DNA from: DATAPE01 sp034667525
GTDB taxonomy: Bacteria > Actinomycetota > CADDZG01 > WHSQ01
Direction of reading: 5' to 3'
Assembly: GCA_034667525.1 (NCBI GenBank)
Contig: JAXDJO010000017.1
Location: 1 to 64,000, forward strand
DNA: 64,000 nt
Below the pieces are notes generated by a model. The model had not been told where the DNA came from. It searched no databases and saw only the letters and a list, made by a program, of their open reading frames with translations. Below are positions 25,604 through 34,293 of this stretch, in pieces. The stretch's first letter is position 1. Every line of letters begins with the position of its first letter. The translations under genes were made by a program, and so were the position numbers.

Positions 25604-26752
25604 ATGAACAGAGCCGCTGAGCGCCAGACCGCTGGATTAGTCGAGGCGGGGCTGGCACTCGCCTCGGAGTTCGATATCGATGCAGTTCTCCAGCGGATCG
25701 CTGATGTAGCCCGCGAGGTAGTGGGGGCGCGCTACGCGGCTGTTGGCGTTCTGGGTGACGATGGACTTCTGACGCGCTTCGTCTATTCGGGTATCGAGCC
25801 GGCTGCGGCAGACAGGATCGGAGAGCTTCCGCATGGAAAGGGCCTCCTGGGTGCCTTGATCCAAGGCGGTCGCCCACTGCGCACAAACGAGATCTCCGAC
25901 CATCCCGATTCCTATGGCTTCCCACCGAATCACCCACCGATGCATTCGTTCCTCGGAGTGCCGATAATCGTGCGAGGGCGCATCTTCGGCCGCTTGTACA
26001 TGACTGAGAAGGAGGGCGGTCATAGGTTCTCCAAGGATGACGAACGGATCGCCATGACGCTTGCGGCCCAAGCGGGCGTCGCCATTGACAATGCGAACTT
26101 GGTCGAGGACTTGAGGCTCCGTGGAGAAGAGCTGGCCGTTCTGGAAGAAAGAGATCGAATCTCCAAAGAGCTGCACGATGGAGTGATCCAGTCGATCTAC
26201 TCCGTGGGTCTATCACTTCAGGGCGTCATGACGCTTATAGAGCGGAACCCGGAGGCGACGAAGAGGCGAATAGATGAAGCGATCAGCACCCTGGACGATG
26301 TTGTGCGTGATGTGCGTTCCTACATCTTCGCCCTTCAGCCCAAAACGGTAGCAGAACGAGGACTGAAGGGAGGCATCGAAGAGCTCGTCAGGGAGCTCGA
26401 GATCAATGCTCTCAGTGAGGCATCCGTCCAACTGTCCGACACCGCGCTCGATATGATTCCTGAAGCCGCTAGAGGAGATTTGATACAGATAGTTCGCGGC
26501 ATCCTCTCGAACATCGCGCGTCACGCTCGAGCAAGCCAGGTTTGGGTTGCATGCGCTATAAGGGAGGGCAAGACCGTCGTGATGACCATCGAGGATGACG
26601 GCATCGGTTTCGACCCAGCTACGGTCCAGCGAGGTGACGGCCTCACCAACATTGAAGAACGCGCCAAAAACATCGACGGAGAAATCATCATTTCGACGCG
26701 CAAGCCCAAAGGTACCGTGCACACTTTGTCGATTGCCATAGAGGAGAGGTAG
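25604..26752 (+). CDS. DosS-like GAF sensor histidine kinase
   Basis: The 382-residue kinase has one GAF domain (about 20-165), a HisKA_3 dimerisation segment with the phospho-accepting His191 in RDRISKELHDGVIQSIYSVG, and an HATPase domain ending in NIARHARAS and DDGIGFDP. The GAF stretch HPDSYGFPPNHPPMHSFLGV followed by P and IIVRGRIFGRLYMTEK closely resembles the haem-binding GAF of mycobacterial DosS/DosT, which senses O2, NO and CO; a haem ligand role for a His here is inference. Unlike DosS it has only one GAF. The regulator gene starts three bases after its stop. Confidence 0.85.
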   Translation: MNRAAERQTAGLVEAGLALASEFDIDAVLQRIADVAREVVGARYAAVGVLGDDGLLTRFVYSGIEPAAADRIGELPHGKGLLGALIQGGRPLRTNEISDHPDSYGFPPNHPPMHSFLGVPIIVRGRIFGRLYMTEKEGGHRFSKDDERIAMTLAAQAGVAIDNANLVEDLRLRGEELAVLEERDRISKELHDGVIQSIYSVGLSLQGVMTLIERNPEATKRRIDEAISTLDDVVRDVRSYIFALQPKTVAERGLKGGIEELVRELEINALSEASVQLSDTALDMIPEAARGDLIQIVRGILSNIARHARASQVWVACAIREGKTVVMTIEDDGIGFDPATVQRGDGLTNIEERAKNIDGEIIISTRKPKGTVHTLSIAIEER

Positions 26753-26755
26753 CAC

Positions 26756-27421
26756 GTGCCGGGCATCCTCAGGGTGATGCTGGTTGACGACCACGAGATT
26801 GTGCGTCAGGGACTCCGCTCCCTGCTTGAAACAGAAGATGATATCGAGGTCGTAGCCGAAGCCGACGACGCACTTAGCGCAGTCTCGCTAGCTAGCGCAC
26901 ATCAACCGGATGTGATCGTCATGGATGTTCGGATGCCCGGAGGCTCGGGAGTGGAAGCGTGCCGCGCAATCCGTGATGAACGTCCAGATGCACAGGTCAT
27001 CATGTTGACATCGTTCTCGGACGACGAGGCCCTATTTAACTCGATCATGGCCGGAGCGGCCGGCTTCGTGCTGAAGCAAATCCGGGGCAACGATCTGCTC
27101 GATGCCATCCGCACAGTGGGGTCCGGCAAATCGCTTCTCGATCCGGAAGTGACTGAACGCGTGTTGGAACGACTGCGCAAAGCCAAGTTCGACGAGAAGG
27201 ACCCCAAACTGGCCCGCCTCTCACCTCAGGAGGAACGGATACTCGGATTGATTGGAGAGGGTCTCACCAACCGTGAGATAGCCGCGAGGATCCACCTGTC
27301 CGACAAGACTGTGAAGAACTACGTCTCCGTCATCCTGCAGAAACTCGACGTCGCCCGCCGCGCGGAGGCGGCCTCCTACATCGCGCGGGTGCGTGCGGAG
27401 CACTCGCAGACTGAAACCTAG
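26756..27421 (+). CDS. DosR-like LuxR-family response regulator
   Basis: The 221-residue regulator has a receiver domain with Asp10/Asp11 and phospho-Asp57 (VIVMDVRMPGG), then an LuxR-type helix-turn-helix with LSPQEERILGLIGEGLTNRE and LSDKTVKNYVSVILQKLD. The linker stretch RTVGSGKSLLDPEVTERV matches the DosR pattern (VGAGRSLLD) more than NarL in general. It is expected to be phosphorylated by the upstream kinase and to bind the nearby GGGCC-type palindromes. GTG start after GAGGAGAGG. Confidence 0.88.
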   Translation: MPGILRVMLVDDHEIVRQGLRSLLETEDDIEVVAEADDALSAVSLASAHQPDVIVMDVRMPGGSGVEACRAIRDERPDAQVIMLTSFSDDEALFNSIMAGAAGFVLKQIRGNDLLDAIRTVGSGKSLLDPEVTERVLERLRKAKFDEKDPKLARLSPQEERILGLIGEGLTNREIAARIHLSDKTVKNYVSVILQKLDVARRAEAASYIARVRAEHSQTET

Positions 27422-27505
27422 CCAGTAAGGCTTCGGGAATGGTCCGGATCACTCTGAGCGCACCACTTAGGGCTATCTGAGAGGGCCGAACGCCTCCTCA
27501 AACTC

Positions 27506-27519
27506 GGGCCGTTCGGCCC
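27506..27519. promoter_or_regulatory. Candidate DosR-like operator before doxX
   Basis: The perfect 14 bp palindrome GGGCCGTTCGGCCC is followed by TAAG, as in mycobacterial DosR sites. CGACGATGCT follows 18 bp after the box (27539-27548), identical in sequence and distance to that before the cupredoxin gene. Its right half also pairs with AGGGCCGAACG at 27482-27492, which could form a larger hairpin after the regulator gene. Confidence 0.55.
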
Positions 27520-27584
27520 TAAGAGATTCGGCGCATTTCGACGATGCTGATCTAGTAGCCCGTCACTAGAAAAGGGAGCCCACC

Positions 27585-28184
27585 ATGATCCAGACCAAGA
27601 AGCTTCACTACTATGAGGAACCGAAGCTCGCCAGGTGGTTGTTTGCATCGCGCCCGGCGGCCGTGATCTGGCTCGCCGCAAGGCTCTACCTCGGTTACGA
27701 GTGGCTCAAGACCGGATGGGACAAGGTATTCGGCCCCGGAAGCGCCGCATGGATGAAAAGCGGTGTCGCGGTAAAGGGCTTCAGCCAGTTCGCAGCTACC
27801 CAGCTCACCAAAGGTGATCACCCTGCGGTGGCCTATGGCTGGTACAAGTCGTTCCTGAACGTGATTGCGAACGGGCAGTATCACTGGATCGCCAAGGTGG
27901 TTGCGGTCGGAGAGTTAGCGATCGGAATCATGTTGATCCTCGGAGTTTTCACAGGGATCGCCGCTCTGTTCGGAGCGACGTTGAACTTCAGTTATGTGTT
28001 CGCTGGCAGCGCCGGGGTAAACCCGCTGTTCATCTTGATAAGCATCGGCTTGATTCTGGCTTGGAGAGTCGCCGGATATTACGGTGTTGACCGTTATCTC
28101 TTGCCCTTGTTGGGGACTCCGGACGAGCCCGGAAAGGTCTTCAGCAGGACCCATGCCAGAGGCGCAGTCAGAGCAGCCGCCTGA
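27585..28184 (+). CDS. DoxX family membrane protein
   Basis: The 199-residue protein has four hydrophobic segments, starting with ARLYLGYEWLKTGWDKVFGP and including AVGELAIGIMLILGVFTGIA and SIGLILAWRVAGYYGVDR. DoxX proteins are small quinone- or oxidoreductase-associated membrane proteins, named after the thiosulfate:quinone oxidoreductase subunit of Acidianus. It is preceded by a DosR-like palindrome 64 bp upstream and by AAAGGGAG. A C-terminal copy lies at 22503-22697. Confidence 0.85.
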   Translation: MIQTKKLHYYEEPKLARWLFASRPAAVIWLAARLYLGYEWLKTGWDKVFGPGSAAWMKSGVAVKGFSQFAATQLTKGDHPAVAYGWYKSFLNVIANGQYHWIAKVVAVGELAIGIMLILGVFTGIAALFGATLNFSYVFAGSAGVNPLFILISIGLILAWRVAGYYGVDRYLLPLLGTPDEPGKVFSRTHARGAVRAAA

Positions 28185-28188
28185 GAGA

Positions 28189-28635
28189 CTAGGGCCGTGT
28201 CGGTATCGCACGGTCGGAGGGGAAACTCTGGTCGACAGATAGTGCGTCACCATGACGGTGGATGATCTTCCATTCACCGTCCTCGCGCCGATAGGCGTGA
28301 GTGACTCGAACGGTGGTGGACTCCAATGGCCCTCGGTCGAAGGATCTCGAACAACGTTCGATGCCGACCGTGTAGGCGAGGTCCCCACTAGCGCCCGCAG
28401 CGAGCAGTTCGAAGTCGTAAGCCGTGCAATTGGAAAACCGTGAGGCAAGCGCCCGGAAGGTCTGGCTCAGCGTGTCCCACCCACTCTGAGCAATGCCCAA
28501 CGCGCCGAAGAGAGTCACCGGATCGTCTTTGGACCACATCTTCAATCGTGGTTCGGCGTCGCCGTTGTGAAGCGCTTCCTCTGCCTCAAGCTGGCGGGGG
28601 AGGGCCGTGCCAAGGAAATCATCGAGTTCACTCAC
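28189..28635 (-). CDS. SnoaL/NTF2-like protein
   Basis: The ~148-residue protein has the cone-shaped NTF2 pattern: an N-terminal helical part with ALHNGDAEPRLKMWSKDDPV, the FGALGIAQSGWDTLSQTFRA helix and paired final strands THAYRREDGEWKIIHRHGDA. Members are isomerases, hydratases or binding proteins; no specific active site is assigned. Start: GTG 28635, five bases after AGGAGG, rather than the ATG three bases earlier. It converges on doxX with only four bases between stops. Confidence 0.8.
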   Translation of the reverse strand: MSELDDFLGTALPRQLEAEEALHNGDAEPRLKMWSKDDPVTLFGALGIAQSGWDTLSQTFRALASRFSNCTAYDFELLAAGASGDLAYTVGIERCSRSFDRGPLESTTVRVTHAYRREDGEWKIIHRHGDALSVDQSFPSDRAIPTRP

Positions 28636-28815
28636 CATCGCCTCCTGGGTCGATCACGTCGAGGACAACCGCTAAGAACAAGCTACCAATGCCCGCACAG
28701 ACTCCACTTGTGTGTGTCTGCCTCGGCAGAGCGGCGGCGCCGCGCTTTTTGGTCCGTGTCTTCGGAGGTGATGGCAGGCAGCCAGCACGGCAGCGCGCCT
28801 AGGTGCCTTTCGCGA

Positions 28816-30249
28816 TCAAATAGTCAGGATTCGCACGAGATCTGTACTTGCAACGCGCGGCGGTGAGCCCCCGGCAACCAGGGCCATGCGTTCCCCCGGC
28901 CGGCCCAAGCCCGAATCGTGCACCGCAGTTAACGCCCTCTTCAAACCTCGTACCGAGAGTTCGTCAGCTCGAAGGAATGGAACCTGAAAGGGGACGACAC
29001 CCCACACCAGGGCCAGGCGTTGCAGAGTCTCGATGCTGTGATAGATCGCGAGGATCGGCATGCTCGGCCGGAAAGCAGCTATCCGTCGTGCGGTAGCACC
29101 GGTGCGGGTTGGGCAAACGATCAGTGCCACCTTCAGCTCTTCGGATGCCTGAACGGCTGCTCGAGCGATAGCCCAGGACACTGGATCGTCGGGTCCGGGT
29201 CTGGCCCGAGCTGGTGCGGCGCTTCCTCGAAGTTCGACCTCCATAGCGATCTCGCTCATCACCCTTACGGTTTCTACCGGATAATCACCTACGGCGGTCT
29301 CTTCCGAGAGCATCACGGCATCGGTTCCGTCGATCACTGCGTTGGCCACGTCGTTGACCTCCGCCCTCGTTGGTAGCGGCGAACGAGTCATCGACTCCAG
29401 CATCTGGGTCGCCGTTATGACGGGCTTTCCCAGCTGGTTGCACGCAGCGATGATGTTCTTCTGAAGCAATGGAATCTCGCGGAAGGGGAGTTGGATACCG
29501 AGATCACCACGCGCGATCATCACCGCGTCTGCGAGCTGGATGATCTCATCGAGGTTGTCGACCGCAGAACGCGTCTCTATCTTTGCCACGATCGCAGGTG
29601 GGCTCGGCTTTGTCACTGCGACTCTCTCTTTGGCGTGGGCAACATCGTCCGCATCTCTCACGAAGGAGAGCCCAATCAGGTCAGCTCCGATCTCGAGAGC
29701 TTGGCGGAGGGCTTCTTCATCGCGCGCGCCGAAGGCATGCAGCTTCCGCTCCGCACCGGGAATGTGCATCCCCTTTCCAGAGCGCAGGATGCCGCCCCGG
29801 ATCACCCGAGTTCGGACGCCTTCGTCCTGCACCTCCTTTACCTCGAGAACGATCTGCCCGTCCGCCAAGAAGACCTCGTCGCCGGCTACCAGCAGGCTCG
29901 CGATCCGGGGAACCGTCGTCGTCACTCCGATCTCCCCACCCACGTCATGGCCCTCGCGAAGCTCGAACGATTGCCCGGATTCCAAGCGAACTTCGCCGTC
30001 CCTCACCGGTCCGGTCCTCATCTTGGGACCTGGCAGATCGGCGAGGAGGCTTACCACTCTCCCGTTCCGACTTGCACCTTCCCGAACGAGCTTGGCAAGC
30101 TTCGTCTGCGTCCGCGCGTCCGCATGTGCGAAATTCAAGCGGAGGACGTCCGCTCCAGTGTTGATGAGGGAATCGATCACCCCGGCGTCGTATGAGGCAG
30201 GTCCCAGGGTTGCAACTATCTTCGTTCGCCGCACGCGTACCGCCTCCAA
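28816..30249 (-). CDS. pyk: Pyruvate kinase
   Basis: The 477-residue enzyme converts phosphoenolpyruvate and ADP to pyruvate and ATP. Visible are RRTKIVATLGPAS at the start, LRLNFAHAD, LLADLPGPKMRTG, the IVAKIETRSAVDNLDEII catalytic-lysine region, MIARGDLGIQLPF and KPVITATQMLESM. The C-terminal regulatory domain is complete. DosR-like islands in other bacteria contain metabolic enzymes, but here a palindromic GTCCCATCGGGAC at 30291-30303, 42 bp upstream, is in a different polarity from the other boxes, so coregulation is open. Full length for the family. Confidence 0.95.
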   Translation of the reverse strand: MEAVRVRRTKIVATLGPASYDAGVIDSLINTGADVLRLNFAHADARTQTKLAKLVREGASRNGRVVSLLADLPGPKMRTGPVRDGEVRLESGQSFELREGHDVGGEIGVTTTVPRIASLLVAGDEVFLADGQIVLEVKEVQDEGVRTRVIRGGILRSGKGMHIPGAERKLHAFGARDEEALRQALEIGADLIGLSFVRDADDVAHAKERVAVTKPSPPAIVAKIETRSAVDNLDEIIQLADAVMIARGDLGIQLPFREIPLLQKNIIAACNQLGKPVITATQMLESMTRSPLPTRAEVNDVANAVIDGTDAVMLSEETAVGDYPVETVRVMSEIAMEVELRGSAAPARARPGPDDPVSWAIARAAVQASEELKVALIVCPTRTGATARRIAAFRPSMPILAIYHSIETLQRLALVWGVVPFQVPFLRADELSVRGLKRALTAVHDSGLGRPGERMALVAGGSPPRVASTDLVRILTI

Positions 30250-30539
30250 CTTGGAGTTGATTCATCCATACCGCACTGGCCCTGGCTCAGGTCCCATCGG
30301 GACACGAGCTGATCAAGGCTATTTCCACCAACTGCGCCCGTGCAAAGCGACATCCATAGCACCTCCTTTCTCGGCCCTGCACAAAAGGAGATGTAGGTAG
30401 CCAGATTGCGACCTTGGTCGCCCTTTGGTGAGGGGGGCTGCGAAAGGAGTGGTCGCCAATCCCGGGCGCCGGGGCTCCCAATATCCTTGCCTTAGCCCGG
30501 AGAGGAAGCGGTCGGAGGATCGGCCCGACGCTTGGGTTC

Positions 30540-31487
30540 CTAGAGGGGGATAGCCATCAATGCTGCGATGTGTCTTGCGTCCGTTCCGCAGCAACCGCCG
30601 AATACAGACAAGTGAGGGAGCCTGGCGTTGAGCTTCCGCTGCGCTGAGGCAAACTCGGCCGGATCGCCGTCGTCTAGTTGGATGGCCTCGTCGAGCTCAG
30701 CGTGATCCGCGGTGGACGCGTTCGCGCGAGTGCCCGCGATGCGGTGCGTCCAATCGCCCTCGTTGGACAAAGCTCGCTCGATGTGGCTTGGATGTGCGCA
30801 ATTAACCAGGAAATAGTCAGGAGCGGCTGAGGCGTCAACTTCTCCGATCGCTCGCGCAAGCGTCACGCCGCTGGGTAGCCGTCCATCGGTTTCCACGGTG
30901 AACGACACGGCCACGCGTAAGCCGAGGCCCCGTGCGGCACGGACGATCCCAATGGCCTCACCGACGTGCGTGATCGTGTAGGCGGTGGCCAGACCGGCAC
31001 CGGCGGATGCGAACGCGGCGAGTTGAGGGTGGTGGTACTCCGCTGCCGCGTCCGGCGGGAGACTCAAGCGATCGGAATAGCCGTCGAAGCGAGGACCCAC
31101 GGATCCGCTGACGAGGATGTCCGGGATTTCATCCAAGTGCTGGTTCCGGATTCCAATCATCATGGCGATCGCCGATTTGTTCAGGCGCGACAGATCCTGC
31201 GCCGAGTAGCCGAGGCGACTGCCCCAGTCCGGGTTCGCCCGCCAGGTGGGGCTTTCCAGCATTAACCCGCATCTGCTGGCCTTGGCAATCGCGATGTAGT
31301 CGTCGTAGTACTGCCGCAGCACTGCCACTCCCTCTCGACTGTCGAGCAGGGGAAAGGCGGCGAATTCCGCTAGGTCCACACCTCGCCGGTGGATCAGATC
31401 GGTCTCGATCCCCCCGTCTGTAACGAATATCCGGCCGCGGTTAGAAGGCACTGAGGTGTCAATCGAGGTGTTCGATGCATCCTCCAC
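30540..31487 (-). CDS. Homocysteine S-methyltransferase family protein
   Basis: The 315-residue TIM-barrel protein has the start FVTDGGIETDLIHRRGVDL and the zinc ligands: Cys in FLVNCAHP and the Cys pair in VFGGCCGTDARHI. These bind homocysteine thiolate in MmuM/MHT-type enzymes, which use S-methylmethionine or S-adenosylmethionine. The sequence FTVETDGRLPSG is also typical. Substrate could differ; such stand-alone homologues are annotated with low precision. No close functional partner nearby. Confidence 0.85.
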   Translation of the reverse strand: MEDASNTSIDTSVPSNRGRIFVTDGGIETDLIHRRGVDLAEFAAFPLLDSREGVAVLRQYYDDYIAIAKASRCGLMLESPTWRANPDWGSRLGYSAQDLSRLNKSAIAMMIGIRNQHLDEIPDILVSGSVGPRFDGYSDRLSLPPDAAAEYHHPQLAAFASAGAGLATAYTITHVGEAIGIVRAARGLGLRVAVSFTVETDGRLPSGVTLARAIGEVDASAAPDYFLVNCAHPSHIERALSNEGDWTHRIAGTRANASTADHAELDEAIQLDDGDPAEFASAQRKLNARLPHLSVFGGCCGTDARHIAALMAIPL

Positions 31488-31702
31488 TTTCTTGAAACTA
31501 CCCGTCCGTCCTCATTCGAGAAGCCTCCCTGGCCCTGCCCTACCGGGGGGGCATCGTGTGACGCAGGGGAGACGGAACGAAACGGGCAATCCCTATCACC
31601 GACCCTCTCGAGAAGCTGTTCTAATGCCCGCTACAGAAAGCAACGCAAACCCTTAACTGAACTTGATCGGCTTGCAATATCAGGAAAGGAGCTGTCCCTC
31701 TT

Positions 31703-32095
31703 ATGGGCTTCGATCAGTACCACGAGCCTGCCGGCGAGCTGCCTGCCGAGACTCGCACGTTTGCACGTATGTGTGCGTCGTTGACCGAAGAGGCAGAGGC
31801 GATCGGCTGGTACGAGCAGCGCATAGCGATCGAGCCGGATCTCGAGGCGCGCGGAATCATGCGAGACGCACAGGGTGAGGAGTTCAAGCACTTCGCGATG
31901 GACCTCGAGTTCCTATTGCGCCGTACCCCGCTGTGGCGAGAGATCGCCGAAGGCATCCTCTTCCATGAGGGCGACATCGTCGAAGAGGGCGAAGAGGCTG
32001 AGGAGGGAGCGGTCGAAGGCGCTGCATCCCGGGGCGCTCCCGTTGTCGGCGGTATTTCGCTCGGCATCGGTAGTTTGAGGGAGGCTCGGGCATGA
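31703..32095 (+). CDS. Encapsulated ferritin-like protein (EncFtn)
   Basis: The 130-residue cargo protein has the EncFtn pair of helices: SLTEEAEAIGWYEQRIAIE and ARGIMRDAQGEEFKHFAMDL, supplying Glu, Glu and His residues of the ferroxidase site made between subunits. A Glu-rich linker leads to a C-terminal encapsulin-targeting peptide, GGISLGIGSLRE. EncFtn oxidises Fe(II) and, inside the encapsulin shell, deposits iron. AAAGGAG is about eleven bases upstream. It overlaps the shell gene by four bases (ATGA). Confidence 0.92.
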   Translation: MGFDQYHEPAGELPAETRTFARMCASLTEEAEAIGWYEQRIAIEPDLEARGIMRDAQGEEFKHFAMDLEFLLRRTPLWREIAEGILFHEGDIVEEGEEAEEGAVEGAASRGAPVVGGISLGIGSLREARA

Positions 32096-32895
32096 GCCAC
32101 CTGCTCCGCGAGCATGCCCCCATCAGTAAGGCCGCGTGGAGCATCCTGGATAGCGAAGCGCGGGAGCGGCTGACGCCGAAGCTCGCGGCACGCAAACTCG
32201 TTGATTTCGCCGGCCCACACGGCTGGGAGCACAGCGCGACAAACCTGGGACGGAAGCGGCGACTCAACGATGAACCTTGGGAGGGTATTCGGGCCGCGCA
32301 GCGGGAGGTCCTTCCGCTGGTTGAGCTACAGGCGCCGTTTACGGTGGACCGGGAGGAACTACGGGATGTAGATCGTGGGGCGCGAGACGTCGACTTGTCC
32401 GCGCTGGACGAGGCCGCACAACGACTCGCGGTGGCGGAGAACAGCGCCGTCTTCCATGGCTGGGAGTTGGCCGGAATCGCGGGGATCCTCCAGCGCGCTA
32501 AACACGATCCGATCCCGCTGGGGGACCAATGCGAGCTCTACCCTCGTCACGTAGCCAAAGCCGTCGAGGCGATGCTCGCTGCCGGCATCGATGGTCCCTA
32601 CGGCCTCGCGCTCGGCCCCAACGCGTACACCAACGTGCTCGAGACCAGCGAACATGGCGGCTACCCGCTCCTCGACCACCTCCGCAAGATCCTCGGCGGC
32701 CCGCTCGTCTGGGCCCCCGGAGTCGAGGGCGGAGCCGTCGTCAGCTTGCGCGGGGGCGATTTCCTTTTCGATTCGGGCGACGACATCTCCATCGGCTATG
32801 AGCGCTATGACGCCGATACCGTGTATCTCTACTTGGAGGAGAGCTTCAGCTTCCGCGTGGTTACGCCCGAAGCGGCGGTCGCGCTCGCTCCTTGA
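32092..32895 (+). CDS. Encapsulin shell protein
   Basis: The 267-residue protein is a family 1 encapsulin with the HK97 phage-capsid fold: MSHLLREHAPISKAAWSILD and EARERLTPKLAARKLVDFAG at the start, then VFHGWELAGIAGIL and GPYGLALGPNAYTNVLET, SLRGGDFLFDSGDDISIGYE at the end. Many copies build an icosahedral protein compartment that takes in the upstream EncFtn by its targeting peptide. The length is usual. The gene overlaps EncFtn, so both are made together for an iron-storage nanocompartment. Confidence 0.95.
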   Translation: MSHLLREHAPISKAAWSILDSEARERLTPKLAARKLVDFAGPHGWEHSATNLGRKRRLNDEPWEGIRAAQREVLPLVELQAPFTVDREELRDVDRGARDVDLSALDEAAQRLAVAENSAVFHGWELAGIAGILQRAKHDPIPLGDQCELYPRHVAKAVEAMLAAGIDGPYGLALGPNAYTNVLETSEHGGYPLLDHLRKILGGPLVWAPGVEGGAVVSLRGGDFLFDSGDDISIGYERYDADTVYLYLEESFSFRVVTPEAAVALAP

Positions 32896-32967
32896 CGGAC
32901 CGAGCAGCGGCCACACCCGCTTTGAGCACCACGCTGATCGCGCTCGCTTTGACCGAACTCGCAGCGC

Positions 32968-33714
32968 CTAGCCGCCGGAACCTGGCTCGAACGGCCCTAC
33001 CTCTATCGTCGACGGCTGGCCTTGTCCGTTGCATGGTGGAGGACCCGCCGAGTCCACTCCGTTCACGTTGACGGTGCCCCCACCTGGAATCTCGATCTGC
33101 CATAACGGGCTTGGCCTTCCATCAGGGCACCAGTTGGACCAGCTCGTGCGAACGGAAGCGGTTTGGCCCGGCGCCAGCGTGGCGACGGGCCACCCCGGAG
33201 GCGCGGGCGAGGCGTTGACTTGCCACGTTGCGGGAACCGAGCTGAAGACGACGCCGGACGTGATCGGTTTTAGGTTCTGATCCAGCAATCTGATCGTGGC
33301 GTCGCCCTGCAAGGTGCAAGTGACGTCCGAAAAGTTCGTGAGAATGATCGCCCCTGCACGTGAGCCCGCGGCTCCCTGGAACGATCCGACCGCCCGAAGC
33401 TGACCTGAAGTACAGGCTGTCGTCGAGGCCGGCGCAGTCGGCTGCACCGTTGGAGTCCAGGCCGGCCGAGTCGGCTGCGCGGTTGGAGTGGATGCCGGCC
33501 GGATGGGCTTCGTCGATCCCGGCGTGTTCAGGGCTCGTGCACCCACGAAAGTGCCCGCTCCCAACAAGACAAACATTGTTCCCACCGCCGCAGCGTTTCG
33601 TGCGATCCGCAGCCGCACCCGCGGCTTCAACGATTCCGGAACTTTTCCATGTGGAGGCACTTCGTCCCCTTTCTGCCGCAAGAGCTTGCGGATTTCATCG
33701 TCCATTTGGCTCAC
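32968..33714 (-). CDS. Membrane protein with DUF4232 domain, possible anti-sigma factor
   Basis: The 248-residue protein has a ~40-residue cytoplasmic N-terminus (MSQMDDEIRKLLRQKGDEVP), one transmembrane helix (about 40-58), a Pro/Thr linker with repeated ASTPTAQPTRPAWTPTVQP and an outer DUF4232-like domain (LTNFSDVTCTLQGDATIRLL, TASVRTSWSNWCPDG). It overlaps the ECF sigma gene by four bases, the position where anti-sigma factors stand. The short cytoplasmic part lacks the His-Cys zinc motif of common anti-sigma domains, so that role is inferred from position only. Confidence 0.7.
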   Translation of the reverse strand: MSQMDDEIRKLLRQKGDEVPPHGKVPESLKPRVRLRIARNAAAVGTMFVLLGAGTFVGARALNTPGSTKPIRPASTPTAQPTRPAWTPTVQPTAPASTTACTSGQLRAVGSFQGAAGSRAGAIILTNFSDVTCTLQGDATIRLLDQNLKPITSGVVFSSVPATWQVNASPAPPGWPVATLAPGQTASVRTSWSNWCPDGRPSPLWQIEIPGGGTVNVNGVDSAGPPPCNGQGQPSTIEVGPFEPGSGG

Positions 33715-34238
33715 CTGTCCTCACCGATTTCGCTTCTCAGCTTTTCCAGCCCTCGCGACACGAGGGATTTGACCGTCCCGGGAGCGCACTGCAGGATCTT
33801 CGCCACTTCGCCTTCCGGAAGGTCCTCGTAAAAGCGCAACACGATGGCGGCACGCTGGCGCGGAGACAACCTTCCCAACGCTTGCCACAGCTCCTCTTGG
33901 TCCTCCACCGAGCGGCCCGGCCGGGAGACCTCCTCGGGTTGAACCGTGCTGCGTTCTCGGTCCAAGTACTGACGTTCCACCCGCCTGCGACGAAAGTACG
34001 AGCGGCTGAGGTTGACGACCGTAGTTCGCAGATATGCGTCGAAGGCGTCCGCGTCCCGGAGGTGGACCAGGCGCCCACCAAGCCTGACGAAGGCATCCTG
34101 GACGAGGTCCTCCGCCACTTCGCGGTCTCCCGTGAGCAGATAGGCGAGTCGCACTGCGGCATCTGCATGTCGCAGGTACATCTCGCCTATCCGGGACTTG
34201 TGCACTGACGCAAGCCGATCCACCTTGGTGCTCAGCAT
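33711..34238 (-). CDS. ECF sigma factor (SigE-like family)
   Basis: This 175-residue protein has region 2 (AAVRLAYLLTGDREVAEDLV followed by QDAFVRL, and DAYLRTTVVNLSRSYFRRRR) and region 4 (LSPRQRAAIVLRFYEDLPEG, APGTVKSLVSRGLEKLR). It directs RNA polymerase to promoters of a stress or envelope regulon. It is coupled to the following membrane protein by ATGA overlap, suggesting membrane-controlled activity. No target promoter motif could be identified. Confidence 0.9.
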   Translation of the reverse strand: MLSTKVDRLASVHKSRIGEMYLRHADAAVRLAYLLTGDREVAEDLVQDAFVRLGGRLVHLRDADAFDAYLRTTVVNLSRSYFRRRRVERQYLDRERSTVQPEEVSRPGRSVEDQEELWQALGRLSPRQRAAIVLRFYEDLPEGEVAKILQCAPGTVKSLVSRGLEKLRSEIGEDR

Positions 34239-34293
34239 TCTGTCATCACGCTATAAGGACGCCCAGCCCCCCCGAATGGTTCCATCGCCAGCT

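Noticed and set aside
28730..28752. GC-rich hairpin followed by TTTTT as a terminator
   Set aside because: On the plus strand no gene is transcribed into it; both flanking genes run on the minus strand, and the stem is short and mismatched.
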